Positions 44,274 through 53,092 of a DNA stretch of 64,000 nt are shown here, one piece after another (within the stretch, counting starts at the first letter, position 1; the number at the start of each line of letters is the position of its first letter). A program made the translations under genes and the position numbers. The stretch comes from LD21 sp963715785. Its GTDB lineage: Bacteria; Bacteroidota; Bacteroidia; Bacteroidales; VadinHA17. Below the pieces are notes generated by a model. That model saw only the letters and a list, made by a program, of their open reading frames with translations. It was not told where the DNA came from and did no database searches. The stretch lies in contig OY970276.1 of NCBI GenBank assembly GCA_963715785.1, positions 3,224,001 through 3,288,000 on the forward strand, read 5' to 3'.

Positions 44274-44726
44274 CTACTCTTCGTTTTCTTTCCCTTTGTA
44301 ATTGCCATAAATATAAAGAGAATGATATTGAGGAGCGAACCCATGAAGTTCGCTTGCAGTATTTATGATCTCATGGATCCTGGGATCGCAGAACTCGATA
44401 ACTTTTCCTGTTTCTATGTCGATCAGATGGTCATGTTGTCCGCACTGATAAGCTCTTTCAAACTGGGCCATATTTTTTCCGAACTGATGTTTTATTACCA
44501 GATTGCAATCAAGAAGCAGCTCAATGGTATTGTACAGTGTAGCCCTGCTTACCCGGTAATTCTTATTCTTCATGAAAATATATAGCGACTCAATATCGAA
44601 GTGTCCCGACCTTGAATATATCTCGTCAAGAATTGCATACCTTTCGGGTGTTTTACGGTGCCCCTTCTTTTCAAGATATTCAGTGAAGATCTTCTTAACG
44701 GTTACCTTTGTATCATCACTAATCAT
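44274..44726 (-). CDS. fur: Fur-family metal-responsive repressor
   Basis: A 150-residue DNA-binding protein of the Fur family that would repress iron-uptake or related genes when loaded with metal. The winged-helix part (HRKTPERYAILDEIYSRSGHF, RVSRATLYNTIELLLDCNL) and the HDH metal site (CGQHDHLIDIETGKVIEF) are clear. The CxxC zinc site that usually follows HDHLI in Fur is absent (DIET instead). Fur, Zur and PerR cannot be told apart reliably here, so the symbol is by context: rsh lies upstream and purA downstream, as in other Bacteroidales. It has its own -7 box at 44751-44758. Confidence 0.85.
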   Translation of the reverse strand: MISDDTKVTVKKIFTEYLEKKGHRKTPERYAILDEIYSRSGHFDIESLYIFMKNKNYRVSRATLYNTIELLLDCNLVIKHQFGKNMAQFERAYQCGQHDHLIDIETGKVIEFCDPRIHEIINTASELHGFAPQYHSLYIYGNYKGKENEE

Positions 44727-44750
44727 ATCTGGTCTAATTTAAAATAATAA

Positions 44751-44758
44751 CAAATGTA
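44751..44758 (-). promoter_or_regulatory. -7 promoter box of fur
   Basis: On the minus strand TACATTTG matches TAnnTTTG and lies 24 bases before the ATG at 44726, in the 75-base gap between rsh and fur. Confidence 0.45.
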
Positions 44759-44801
44759 TTTAAATTTCCCGGATTTAAGGGGTAGAGGAAGGATAAAAAA
44801 A

Positions 44802-47045
44802 TCAATTGGTCATATCTTCCACTCTTCTCACATTTTCTATTCCGTTGATATTGGAAATTTTGAGAATCAGATTGTTCAGGTCTTTTGTATGATGTACATA
44901 TAAATCTATTGTCCCTTCGAAAATCCCATTATTGACAGATATATTTATCCGAGTCATATTTACTTTAAGTTCTGCTGAAATAATTGTGGTAATATCATTT
45001 ACCAGGCCGATCCGGTCGATGCCTGTCATGCTTATCCTTACCAGGAATGAGATCAGTTTATGGATGGCCCATTTTACAGCGATTATCCGGTTTCCTTCAT
45101 TCGACATTATCCTGATGGCCACAGGGCATTTAGGTTTATGAATAATGATCGTTCCGTCGGGTGAATGATATCCGGTTACTTCATCACCGGGAATAGGATT
45201 ACAGCATTTTGCTATCTCATATGACTGTTCAGCATTTTCAACATTTTCCCTTAAAAGGAACGGAACATTTTTATCAATGCTTTCCTGGAGTACCGGATCT
45301 TTTTTTTCTTTTTTTGAACCTATCAGCTTTAACTCCCAATATTTAATAACGTTGCCAGCCGGTTTTTTCTTAATAACTTTCTTAAGATTATCAAGGTTTA
45401 TCCTTCCTGTAGCTACCGATGAATACAGCTCTTCCTTACTCTGAGCATCATAGGCCAGGATTAGTGACTTGATGATTTCATTATCTGAAGTATATCCTAT
45501 TTCCTTAAGCTTTGATTCAAGAATCTCCATTCCTTTCTGTATACTATGGTTCGAATCGTTTCTGAGAGCGTTTTTAATTGCTTCCTTAGCTTTTGCTGTC
45601 CTTACAAAGGCAAGCCATTCCATATCGGGTTTGGCAATATCGGAGGTAATGATCTCAACCTGGTCACCACTCATCAGTACAGCGCTTATCGGATTGAGCT
45701 TGTAATTGATTTTTGCTCCAATGGCTTTGTTACCTATCTCCGTATGAATTTCATATGCAAAATCGAGGGCAGAGGCACCTTTAGGAAGGCTTACCAGGAA
45801 ACCTTTTGGTGTGAAGACCATTATTTCTGAAGAGAAGAGGTTCATTTTGAATTCGTCAAGAAACTCCACAGGATCTTCATGAGGATTTTCCAGCATTATG
45901 CGGATTTTTTTTATCCATTTGTCGAGCTCACTCTCCTGCGCATCATCTCCCTTATATTTCCAGTGAGCAGCATAGCCTCTTTCGGCAATATCATCCATAC
46001 GCTTGCTTCGTATCTGTACCTCCACCCACTGACCTTCGGGACCCATTACAGTAACATGCAGGGCTTCATATCCGTTTGGCTTGGGCCTGCTTACCCAGTC
46101 ACGAAGCCTGTCGGGTTTGGGGAGATAAGAATCAGTAATTATTGAGTAGATATTCCAGCACTGTGTTTTTTCAGGAATGCCAGGTGCGGGTTCAAATACA
46201 ATCCTTATCGCCAGAACATCGTAGATTTCTTCAAAAGGAACATTTTTGGCCTGCATCTTTTTCCAGATGGAGAATATCGATTTAGGCCTTCCGCTGATGT
46301 CAAACTGCAAGCCGGCTTCAGTAAGCTTTTCAATTATCGGGAATGAGAACTTATTTATGAGCGACAGATATTTTTTCTCGCTGTGTATTAATTTCGAGGA
46401 GATTTCCTCATAGATCTGAGGCTGACGGAATTTGAAGCTGAGATCTTCGAGCTCACTTTTGATAGCATACAGACCAAGCCTGTGAGCCAGTGGCGCATAG
46501 AGAAAAATTGTCTCACCTGCCACTTTCATCTTTTTGTGCTCGGGCATAGAATCAAGCGTTCTCATGTTATGGAGCCTGTCAGCGATTTTTATCAGAATGA
46601 CACGGAGATCATCAGAAAGAGTAAGGAGCATCTTTCTGAAGTTTTCAGCCTGGAGAGAAGAAGAATTCTCCTTATTGTAAGTTCCGGAAATTTTAGTCAG
46701 GCCGTCTATAAGCGATCTTATCTTCGGTCCAAAATCGCGTTCTACATTTTCGAGTGAATACTCGGTATCCTCCACAACATCGTGAAGAAGAGCAACAGCT
46801 ATTGAACTGGCTCCGAGTCCAATCTCACGGTTAACTATTTTAGCAACTGATATCGGATGAATAATGTAAGGCTCACCCGATTTTCTGCGCATATTCCAAT
46901 GAGCTTCATTTGCTATCCCGAAAGCTTTTTCAATAAGCTCCAGGTCTCCCGGTTTATTACATCTCAGAAGATTATTTACAAGACTATCATATTCTGTCTG
47001 AATACGCTTTCTGTCTTCATCATCAAAAAAATCTTTGTTCCCCAT
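44802..47045 (-). CDS. Bifunctional (p)ppGpp synthetase/hydrolase (RelA/SpoT homologue)
   Basis: Makes and degrades the alarmone (p)ppGpp in the stringent response. The 747-residue protein has the HD hydrolase domain (about 25-200) with ALLHDVVEDTEY and LIKIADRLHNMRTLD, the synthetase domain (about 220-390) with DVLAIRIVF and RPKPNGYEALHVTV, the TGS domain (about 395-460) with VFTPKGFLVSLPKGASALDFAY, a Cys-rich helical part (IAKCCNPIPGDEVTGYHSPDG) and a C-terminal ACT domain. Both catalytic halves look intact, so it should be bifunctional. I take the ATG at 47045 (MGNKDFFDDED); a TTG at 47063 is in frame but less likely. A -7 box lies at 47080-47087. Confidence 0.95.
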   Translation of the reverse strand: MGNKDFFDDEDRKRIQTEYDSLVNNLLRCNKPGDLELIEKAFGIANEAHWNMRRKSGEPYIIHPISVAKIVNREIGLGASSIAVALLHDVVEDTEYSLENVERDFGPKIRSLIDGLTKISGTYNKENSSSLQAENFRKMLLTLSDDLRVILIKIADRLHNMRTLDSMPEHKKMKVAGETIFLYAPLAHRLGLYAIKSELEDLSFKFRQPQIYEEISSKLIHSEKKYLSLINKFSFPIIEKLTEAGLQFDISGRPKSIFSIWKKMQAKNVPFEEIYDVLAIRIVFEPAPGIPEKTQCWNIYSIITDSYLPKPDRLRDWVSRPKPNGYEALHVTVMGPEGQWVEVQIRSKRMDDIAERGYAAHWKYKGDDAQESELDKWIKKIRIMLENPHEDPVEFLDEFKMNLFSSEIMVFTPKGFLVSLPKGASALDFAYEIHTEIGNKAIGAKINYKLNPISAVLMSGDQVEIITSDIAKPDMEWLAFVRTAKAKEAIKNALRNDSNHSIQKGMEILESKLKEIGYTSDNEIIKSLILAYDAQSKEELYSSVATGRINLDNLKKVIKKKPAGNVIKYWELKLIGSKKEKKDPVLQESIDKNVPFLLRENVENAEQSYEIAKCCNPIPGDEVTGYHSPDGTIIIHKPKCPVAIRIMSNEGNRIIAVKWAIHKLISFLVRISMTGIDRIGLVNDITTIISAELKVNMTRINISVNNGIFEGTIDLYVHHTKDLNNLILKISNINGIENVRRVEDMTN

Positions 47046-47079
47046 AAAATAACCAAGCGGCAATTTCTTGTCTGATTTA

Positions 47080-47087
47080 CAAAGATA
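47080..47087 (-). promoter_or_regulatory. -7 promoter box of rsh
   Basis: On the minus strand TATCTTTG is a perfect TAnnTTTG box, 35 bases before the ATG at 47045, which supports that start over the upstream TTG at 47063. Confidence 0.5.
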
Positions 47088-47165
47088 GCTTATTCCTGCT
47101 TAAGATTTTATGGCTTCAAACAGGTTTAGTGATCTAATTTGCAAATTGATTAGAGCGATACGGGA

Positions 47166-48659
47166 TCACTTGTTATTTACGATCGTAATTGTACCTGTTT
47201 TTGAAATTACCTTACCCGACGGAGTTGTTAATTTTAAGAACCACAGGAAAACGCCTTCTGATTGTGGGTTCCCGTTTTTTGTACCATCCCACGATGCAAG
47301 ATAATCCCTTGTTTCAAACAATACATTGCCTTTTCTGTCACTTATAATAAGCTGGTATGTCGATGGGGTGAATGAAAGAACCGGCCTGAAAAGATCATTT
47401 TCAAGATCTCCGTTTGGGGTGAAGACATTGGGAACCGTAACAATCTCGGTGGGAGAGGTACAAGCTTCAGAAGATCTGCTTTCACCTGTAACACCATATG
47501 GGTTTGATATTTCGGAGGCAATCAAGTAGAAACAGACCTCTTTCGTGGAAACCTGGTTCATGATTTCCTTATATCCCAGATCGAACAGACTGTCTGAAGC
47601 CGCAATTACAGCTTTTTCTTCAAATCCTCCTCCGGTATTGACATATAATTTGTATGATGAAATCGTTCCAAGCCATTCTTTGTATGGATTCCAGGAAAAA
47701 ATTATATCGGGCCCCGATCGTTCAAGTGAAAGAACAATATTTGAGGCCAGATTTGAAACCGTAACTGGCAGGTTGCAGCTGTTGACAGCTGAGAGTAAAT
47801 AGTAATTAATTATATCCGAAGCGGCCTGTTTATCAGTGAAACTTACTTTACCATTTGAGGAAACGGGCTGTGATATTTCCTGAAATAGCCCGGCTGGCCC
47901 GGTTTTTCTTTGAAGACTGAAATGTGTTATCTCCGAAAGAGGGTCAATGGTAAATGATACTGCTATATTTCCATCGGCATCGATTGTTGCCTGATCGGCA
48001 TTTATCCAATCAGGAGGACGCTCCATCTTCGTCGATACGCATGACTTATTCGAAGTTGAATTTGAACCATTTTCAAGATCAGCCCTCACTACAAAACAAT
48101 ATTCAGAATTAAGCGCAAAATTGCCGAGTACAAAATTTGTGGCATCCGGATTGAAAGTTCCCGATACAGAATAGGTGCTGCCGTCAACCGACAGGAGTAC
48201 AGAATAACCGTTAACCTTTACGGGCAGTGAGGGATAGCTATTCCATGAAACGGAAATTTTTTTCATGCAAGTATCTATCGACGCTTCTTCAAAGATGGAA
48301 TTGATGACATTAGAGAAGATACTTGTACAGCGGGGAAGACGCATGGCTGTTAAAACATATGCCACGCTGAAATATTTTGAGGCCGTACTCGATAAAGTAT
48401 AATTAACAGCAGCAGGATCGCGAATTGTGTCGATCGGCATTCCATCCCCATTTTTAAAAGAGTACAATATATAAGCTGCAATATTGGGTGATGGGCTGGG
48501 TGTCCATGTAAAATTAGTATAACCTGTAACCGGATCTATTGAAACGGAAGTCAGTACAGGTGGTAACGGAGGGTCAGTAAGGCAATCAGTCTGCGAATAT
48601 AAGCTGCCAGCCTGAAAGCCGGTTAAAATTATTAAAATAATAAAATAACTGAATCTCAT
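47166..48659 (-). CDS. T9SS type B sorted surface protein
   Basis: A 497-residue secreted protein with a signal peptide (MRFSYFIILIILTGFQAGSLYSQ), fibronectin type III-like stretches in the middle, and a C-terminal CHU_C/T9SS type B domain from about residue 405: NVFTPNGDLENDLFRPVL, LIISDRKGNVLFETR and ASWDGTKNGNPQSEGVFLWF. It is the third gene of a tight unit, 2 bases after the inactive M16 gene. Its layout resembles the larger surface protein at 1181-3805. Ligand or enzyme activity is not visible. A role for the peptidases in its processing is inference. Confidence 0.85.
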   Translation of the reverse strand: MRFSYFIILIILTGFQAGSLYSQTDCLTDPPLPPVLTSVSIDPVTGYTNFTWTPSPSPNIAAYILYSFKNGDGMPIDTIRDPAAVNYTLSSTASKYFSVAYVLTAMRLPRCTSIFSNVINSIFEEASIDTCMKKISVSWNSYPSLPVKVNGYSVLLSVDGSTYSVSGTFNPDATNFVLGNFALNSEYCFVVRADLENGSNSTSNKSCVSTKMERPPDWINADQATIDADGNIAVSFTIDPLSEITHFSLQRKTGPAGLFQEISQPVSSNGKVSFTDKQAASDIINYYLLSAVNSCNLPVTVSNLASNIVLSLERSGPDIIFSWNPYKEWLGTISSYKLYVNTGGGFEEKAVIAASDSLFDLGYKEIMNQVSTKEVCFYLIASEISNPYGVTGESRSSEACTSPTEIVTVPNVFTPNGDLENDLFRPVLSFTPSTYQLIISDRKGNVLFETRDYLASWDGTKNGNPQSEGVFLWFLKLTTPSGKVISKTGTITIVNNK

Positions 48660-48661
48660 TT

Positions 48662-49939
48662 TCAGCCTGCTGTTATTTCATAAAGATCATCAATATTGTA
48701 ATAGGTCTTTGCAAGAGAGTTAATCTCATCAGGCTCAATTGTCTTTATCTTCTCAGCCAGGGAGTAATAATAGCTGTTACTGAGCCCGAATTCCCATACC
48801 GATTTGAAACTCTCGGCGAGGGCAAATGGTCCATCGAACATGCGTACCATTTCACCCGACATATAATTTTGCACAACCTTCAGCTCATCCCTGGAAACAG
48901 GCATTTTCTGCAAGAGAATTATTTCCCGGTATATCTCATCGATCGCCTTTTGATAATCTTTCTGGCCTACCTCCGTCGATATTACCTTGTAGCCCGTGAG
49001 GTCGAGAGAAGAGAGCGATGAACTGATTCCGTAAGTATAGCCTTTTTCTTCACGGATATTCCTCATCAGCCTTGATCCGAAATAGCCGCCAAGGATGGAA
49101 TCAAGAACTTTAAGCCCGGGATAATCGGGATTTCGTTTATTGATAATTGTTGAACCTATTCTGATGGCGGTTTGTACGGCTCCCGATTTATTTATATGAA
49201 TTTTTTTCAATTTCTCACCTTTTACGATACTTACCGGGCCGGGTTTTTTAGTTTCACTGGCTGCTATATTTCCGAAATATTTATTAAGGAGCTCACCTGT
49301 TTTATTGTGTATCCTGCCGGAAATTATGATAGCCATGTTTTCGGGAGTATAATATCTCGAGTGGAAATCCGAAAGCAATAAAGGAGTAATATTTTCAAAA
49401 TCCTCTTCCATGACCTGATAGCCATACGGATGGTTTTTACCGAATATAGATTCAAAAAACTTGTCCATTGCAATGTTCTGGACTTTTTCCCTGTTTACGA
49501 GGTACCAGCGCAGCCTTTTTTTCATGAGTGCATTGAGCTCATGTTCAGGGAATACAGGACGAAATAATATTTCGTGGCTTAGTTCTAATACTTTTTCAAC
49601 ATGTTTGCTCAGAAAGAAACATACAATTCCGGCTGTGTCCTTTTCAGCCGATTGGTTTAAAAAGACCCCGAAGTAATCAAGGATTCTGCTTAATTCCTCA
49701 GAAGTGTAATTCACTGATCCTTCTGTGAGCATCATGTTGCATGTCGACGAAAGAAGAGGTAAGGTATCCCTTATCTGACCAGCCTTGAAAGTAAATTCAA
49801 GACGCATAATGTCCTCAGTTCCGGCTTCGATCATATAAACAGGGATCTCATTATCCAGCAGGAAACTTCTGGCTTCGGGAATAATTACTTTTTCGCTCGG
49901 GAAGACTGGCGGTTGAATTCTTTGGAGGTTCTGAGTCAT
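48662..49939 (-). CDS. M16 peptidase family protein, non-catalytic partner
   Basis: A 425-residue protein with the M16B two-lobe fold but without the HxxEH zinc motif; the aligned region reads LLSSTCNMMLTEGSV. It keeps the substrate-side motif FGSRLMRNIREEKGYTYGISSSL with the arginine-tyrosine pair found on non-catalytic M16B subunits. Its ATG overlaps the end of the catalytic subunit gene by four bases, so it is almost surely the second subunit of a heterodimer. It has no signal peptide, so a cytoplasmic or special location must be assumed. The T9SS protein gene follows after 2 bases. Confidence 0.88.
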   Translation of the reverse strand: MTQNLQRIQPPVFPSEKVIIPEARSFLLDNEIPVYMIEAGTEDIMRLEFTFKAGQIRDTLPLLSSTCNMMLTEGSVNYTSEELSRILDYFGVFLNQSAEKDTAGIVCFFLSKHVEKVLELSHEILFRPVFPEHELNALMKKRLRWYLVNREKVQNIAMDKFFESIFGKNHPYGYQVMEEDFENITPLLLSDFHSRYYTPENMAIIISGRIHNKTGELLNKYFGNIAASETKKPGPVSIVKGEKLKKIHINKSGAVQTAIRIGSTIINKRNPDYPGLKVLDSILGGYFGSRLMRNIREEKGYTYGISSSLSSLDLTGYKVISTEVGQKDYQKAIDEIYREIILLQKMPVSRDELKVVQNYMSGEMVRMFDGPFALAESFKSVWEFGLSNSYYYSLAEKIKTIEPDEINSLAKTYYNIDDLYEITAG

Positions 49940-51183
49940 TTCTTGTCTCGTGTTGATAAATAATTAATGGTACTGCAATTGGAAGGGATAAAGTATTTTC
50001 TCAGGTTTTCTTTTACCATTTCGTAATTAATCTTCCTGTAAGCCTTTATCTCTTCATTTATCAATCCTGCATTACCTATTAACTCAAAAAAGGAGAGATT
50101 TGCAGCCTTATTAAGTATACTCGTATTTGAAAAGACAGTTGAAGATTCAAATTTGTTTTTCACTTTTTCCATTTCCTCCTCTATATCATCCTCATTCAGC
50201 AATCCATCGATGACTTCAATTATGGATTCGTTAGCATTCTGAATATCAACACCCTTCATTAGTTTGCCCTGAACTATGATCAAACCGGGGTCAAGGTCGG
50301 CAGTCAGGTAAGCATTTATTTCGCTGAACAGTTTTTTCTCCCTGACAAGTTTTGTATGAAGCCGTCCCGATTCGCCGCCTGCCAGAAGGTCTGTGATCAG
50401 ATCAAGAGTATAGAAGTCATCATTTGTCCTTGAACCTGTATGCCAGACTTTATATAATGCTGTGGAAGGGACATCTTTTTCAATGGTAAGTACCCTTTCT
50501 TCAGTCTGAACCGGCTCAGCTGGAAGGTTTCTTTTCTGAACGGTTCTTTTTTCAATAGGGCCGAACCATTTTTTAGAAAGGTTGATTGCCTTTGTATAAT
50601 CAATATTGCCTGTAAGGCATAGAATTGCGTTATTAGGTGCATAATGTGAAAAGAAAAAGCTTTTGACCTGCTCAAGTGTCGTATTTTGAATATGGTCCAC
50701 ATCCATTCCTATAGTGGGCCAACGGTAGGGATGGATTTTATATGCAAGCGGGCGCAGCTTCAGAATAGCATCTCCGTATGGCTGATTGAGATATCTCTGA
50801 TTAAATTCCTGAATTACCACGTTCCTTTGGGTATCGAGATTTTTCTGAGAGAAATCCAGTTCAAGCATCCTGTCAGATTCCAGCCAGAAACCGGTTTCGA
50901 TATTTTCTGATGGTATTGTCAGATAGTAATTTGTAATATCATTATTTGTAAAAGCATTATTTTCACCTCCGACAAGCTGCAGGGGGGTATCATAATCCGG
51001 AACATTAACTGATCCTCCAAACATCAGATGTTCAAAAAGATGAGCAAGTCCTGTCATAGCAGGGTCCTCATCACGCGATCCGACGTTGTAAAGGATGTTC
51101 ATTGCAACAAGCGGGGAAGACTTATCTTCATGTACAATAACCCTTAAGCCATTATCAAGGGAAAATCTTTTATAGTCTATCAT
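49936..51183 (-). CDS. M16 family zinc peptidase, catalytic subunit
   Basis: A 415-residue zinc metallopeptidase of the M16B (processing peptidase-like) group. The inverted zinc motif is AHLFEHLMFGG (His48, Glu51, His52), with the third ligand expected in the ESDRMLELDF/VVIQEFNQRY region. It lacks a signal peptide. The following overlapping gene codes for the partner without zinc motif, giving an active/inactive pair. Substrates in other bacteria are unfolded peptides or specific precursors. A -7 box at 51242-51249 probably drives the three-gene unit. Confidence 0.92.
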   Translation of the reverse strand: MIDYKRFSLDNGLRVIVHEDKSSPLVAMNILYNVGSRDEDPAMTGLAHLFEHLMFGGSVNVPDYDTPLQLVGGENNAFTNNDITNYYLTIPSENIETGFWLESDRMLELDFSQKNLDTQRNVVIQEFNQRYLNQPYGDAILKLRPLAYKIHPYRWPTIGMDVDHIQNTTLEQVKSFFFSHYAPNNAILCLTGNIDYTKAINLSKKWFGPIEKRTVQKRNLPAEPVQTEERVLTIEKDVPSTALYKVWHTGSRTNDDFYTLDLITDLLAGGESGRLHTKLVREKKLFSEINAYLTADLDPGLIIVQGKLMKGVDIQNANESIIEVIDGLLNEDDIEEEMEKVKNKFESSTVFSNTSILNKAANLSFFELIGNAGLINEEIKAYRKINYEMVKENLRKYFIPSNCSTINYLSTRDKK

Positions 51184-51241
51184 ACTTCATAACTTACGTT
51201 CTCTGAAATGGATAAGCACATGCCATAATAATATCCGGTGA

Positions 51242-51249
51242 CAAACTTA
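51242..51249 (-). promoter_or_regulatory. -7 promoter box of the M16/T9SS unit
   Basis: On the minus strand TAAGTTTG matches TAnnTTTG and lies 58 bases before the M16 ATG at 51183, in the gap to the divergent ClC gene. Confidence 0.4.
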
Positions 51250-51281
51250 ATTAAAAATCGGTGAAGGTTTAGTATTGTTTT

Positions 51282-51289
51282 TATATTTG
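51282..51289 (+). promoter_or_regulatory. -7 promoter box of the ClC gene, near-leaderless
   Basis: TATATTTG is a perfect TAnnTTTG box only 7 bases before the ATG at 51297, so transcription would start at or within a base or two of the start codon. Either the message is leaderless or the true start lies a little downstream. Confidence 0.5.
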
Positions 51290-51296
51290 CATAATT

Positions 51297-53072
51297 ATGT
51301 CGGGAAATCAGTATTTTAAAAAAATATTCAAAAAAAACCTGTTTAAAATCGATCAGGTTAAACTGGTGTACTTCCTGAGTCTAATTGTCGGATTGCTGAG
51401 TGCCCTGGCTGCTGCAGTTCTTAAATATTCCATTCATTATCTGCATAAAATACTTACCGAAGGCATAACTTCGGAATCAGGGGCAATTTTATATCTGGCA
51501 TATCCTCTGTTAGGTATATTCATGACATATATGTTTATAAAATATGTTGTGAAGGATAATATTGGACATGGAGTGAGCAGGATCTTGTATTCCATCTCCA
51601 GAAAAAACAGTTATCTTAAAACACATAATTCATGGACCTCTATAGTCGCCAGCACGCTTACTATTGGGTTTGGAGGGTCAGTTGGAGCTGAGGCTCCTAT
51701 CGTTTTAACGGGCTCATCTATCGGATCCGCATTGGGGAGGTTCTTTAAACTAAATTATAAAAATATAACGCTTCTTATAGGATGTGGTGCTGCCGGAGCT
51801 ATTTCCGGCATTTTTAAAGCGCCGATAGCAGGCATAGTCTTTACATTGGAAGTACTGATGCTGGATCTCACAACATCCTCAATCGTTCCATTATTAATAT
51901 CATCAGTGACTGCTGCAACTGTTGCCTATTTTCTGATGGGAGACAAAGTACTCCTTAGTTTTACGGTTGTGGGATCTTTCAGCATTTCAAATATTCCATG
52001 GTACCTGCTTCTTGGAGTTATTTCCGGTTTGATCTCCCTGTACTTTTCGAAAATGACACTGTTTCTCGAAGAAAAGTATCAGGCAATGCATAATTCTTAC
52101 TTAAGGATTATTTTGGGAGGTATTGTACTCGGAGGCCTGATTTATCTTTTTCCTCCATTTTATGGGGAGGGATATGACACTATAATGTCATTGCTTCAGG
52201 GAAATTCGGATGTAATATTTGGCAGCAGCATTTTCAATCATTATTCCGGCAGTTTCCCGGTTATTATTTTATTTATGTCGGGACTGGTACTGCTCAAAGT
52301 TATTGCCAGTAGTTCAACAAACGGAGCAGGAGGAGTGGGAGGGATATTTGCACCTACCCTGTTCATGGGAGGTGTTAACGGATATGTAGTAGCAAGTTTG
52401 CTTAAAAAGATTTTTAATGTCGATCTGCCCGATAACCGGTTTGTACTTGTTGGCATGGCAGGAATGATGGCGGGTGTCATGCATGCCCCGCTTACTGCAA
52501 TTTTCCTGATAGCTGAGATAACCGGCGGTTATAATTTGCTGATTCCCCTAATTATAACGGCAACGGCTGCGTATATAACTACCAGAAGCTTTGAGAAACA
52601 TTCAATCTATCATGTTCAGTTGGCACAGAGTGGAGATCTAATAACCCACGATAAGGATAAAGCCGTCCTCACACGCATGGACTGGAAACGGGAAATTGAA
52701 ACGGATTTGCTGAAAGTAAAGCCGACAGATACGCTTGGTGAGCTCACAGCGATAATCGCCAGATCAAAAAGGAATCTTTTTCCTGTTGTGGATGAATATA
52801 ACATTCTGGAAGGAGTCGTTTCACTTGATGACGTCAGGGAAATAATGTTCCGGAAGGAATTATATTCCACCACTTTTATGAAGGATCTTATGAAGATACC
52901 TCCTTCATACATTGATAAAAAGGAGAATATAGAGGCTGTTATGGAAGCTTTCAGAAAAACAGGAGCGTGGAATCTTCCAGTCCTTGATAAGGGTTATTAT
53001 GTAGGATTTATAAGCCGGTCAAGGATTTATTCAACCTATCGTGAATTATTGGTAGAATTTTCAGAAGAATAA
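51297..53072 (+). CDS. ClC-type chloride channel/antiporter with CBS pair
   Basis: A 591-residue membrane protein. The first 430 residues hold the ClC transmembrane domain with the selectivity motifs GFGGSVGAEAPIV (gating glutamate in GAEAP), CGAAGAISGIFKAPIAG and GAGGVGGIFAPTLFMGG, and VGMAGMMAGVMHAPLTAI. The rest (about 455-590) is a pair of CBS domains that bind adenine nucleotides and regulate gating. It moves chloride or possibly another anion; whether it is a channel or a proton antiporter is not decided by these motifs. The glyA gene follows after 20 bases. Confidence 0.92.
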   Translation: MSGNQYFKKIFKKNLFKIDQVKLVYFLSLIVGLLSALAAAVLKYSIHYLHKILTEGITSESGAILYLAYPLLGIFMTYMFIKYVVKDNIGHGVSRILYSISRKNSYLKTHNSWTSIVASTLTIGFGGSVGAEAPIVLTGSSIGSALGRFFKLNYKNITLLIGCGAAGAISGIFKAPIAGIVFTLEVLMLDLTTSSIVPLLISSVTAATVAYFLMGDKVLLSFTVVGSFSISNIPWYLLLGVISGLISLYFSKMTLFLEEKYQAMHNSYLRIILGGIVLGGLIYLFPPFYGEGYDTIMSLLQGNSDVIFGSSIFNHYSGSFPVIILFMSGLVLLKVIASSSTNGAGGVGGIFAPTLFMGGVNGYVVASLLKKIFNVDLPDNRFVLVGMAGMMAGVMHAPLTAIFLIAEITGGYNLLIPLIITATAAYITTRSFEKHSIYHVQLAQSGDLITHDKDKAVLTRMDWKREIETDLLKVKPTDTLGELTAIIARSKRNLFPVVDEYNILEGVVSLDDVREIMFRKELYSTTFMKDLMKIPPSYIDKKENIEAVMEAFRKTGAWNLPVLDKGYYVGFISRSRIYSTYRELLVEFSEE

Positions 53073-53092
53073 ATGTTTTAAAATTATATATT

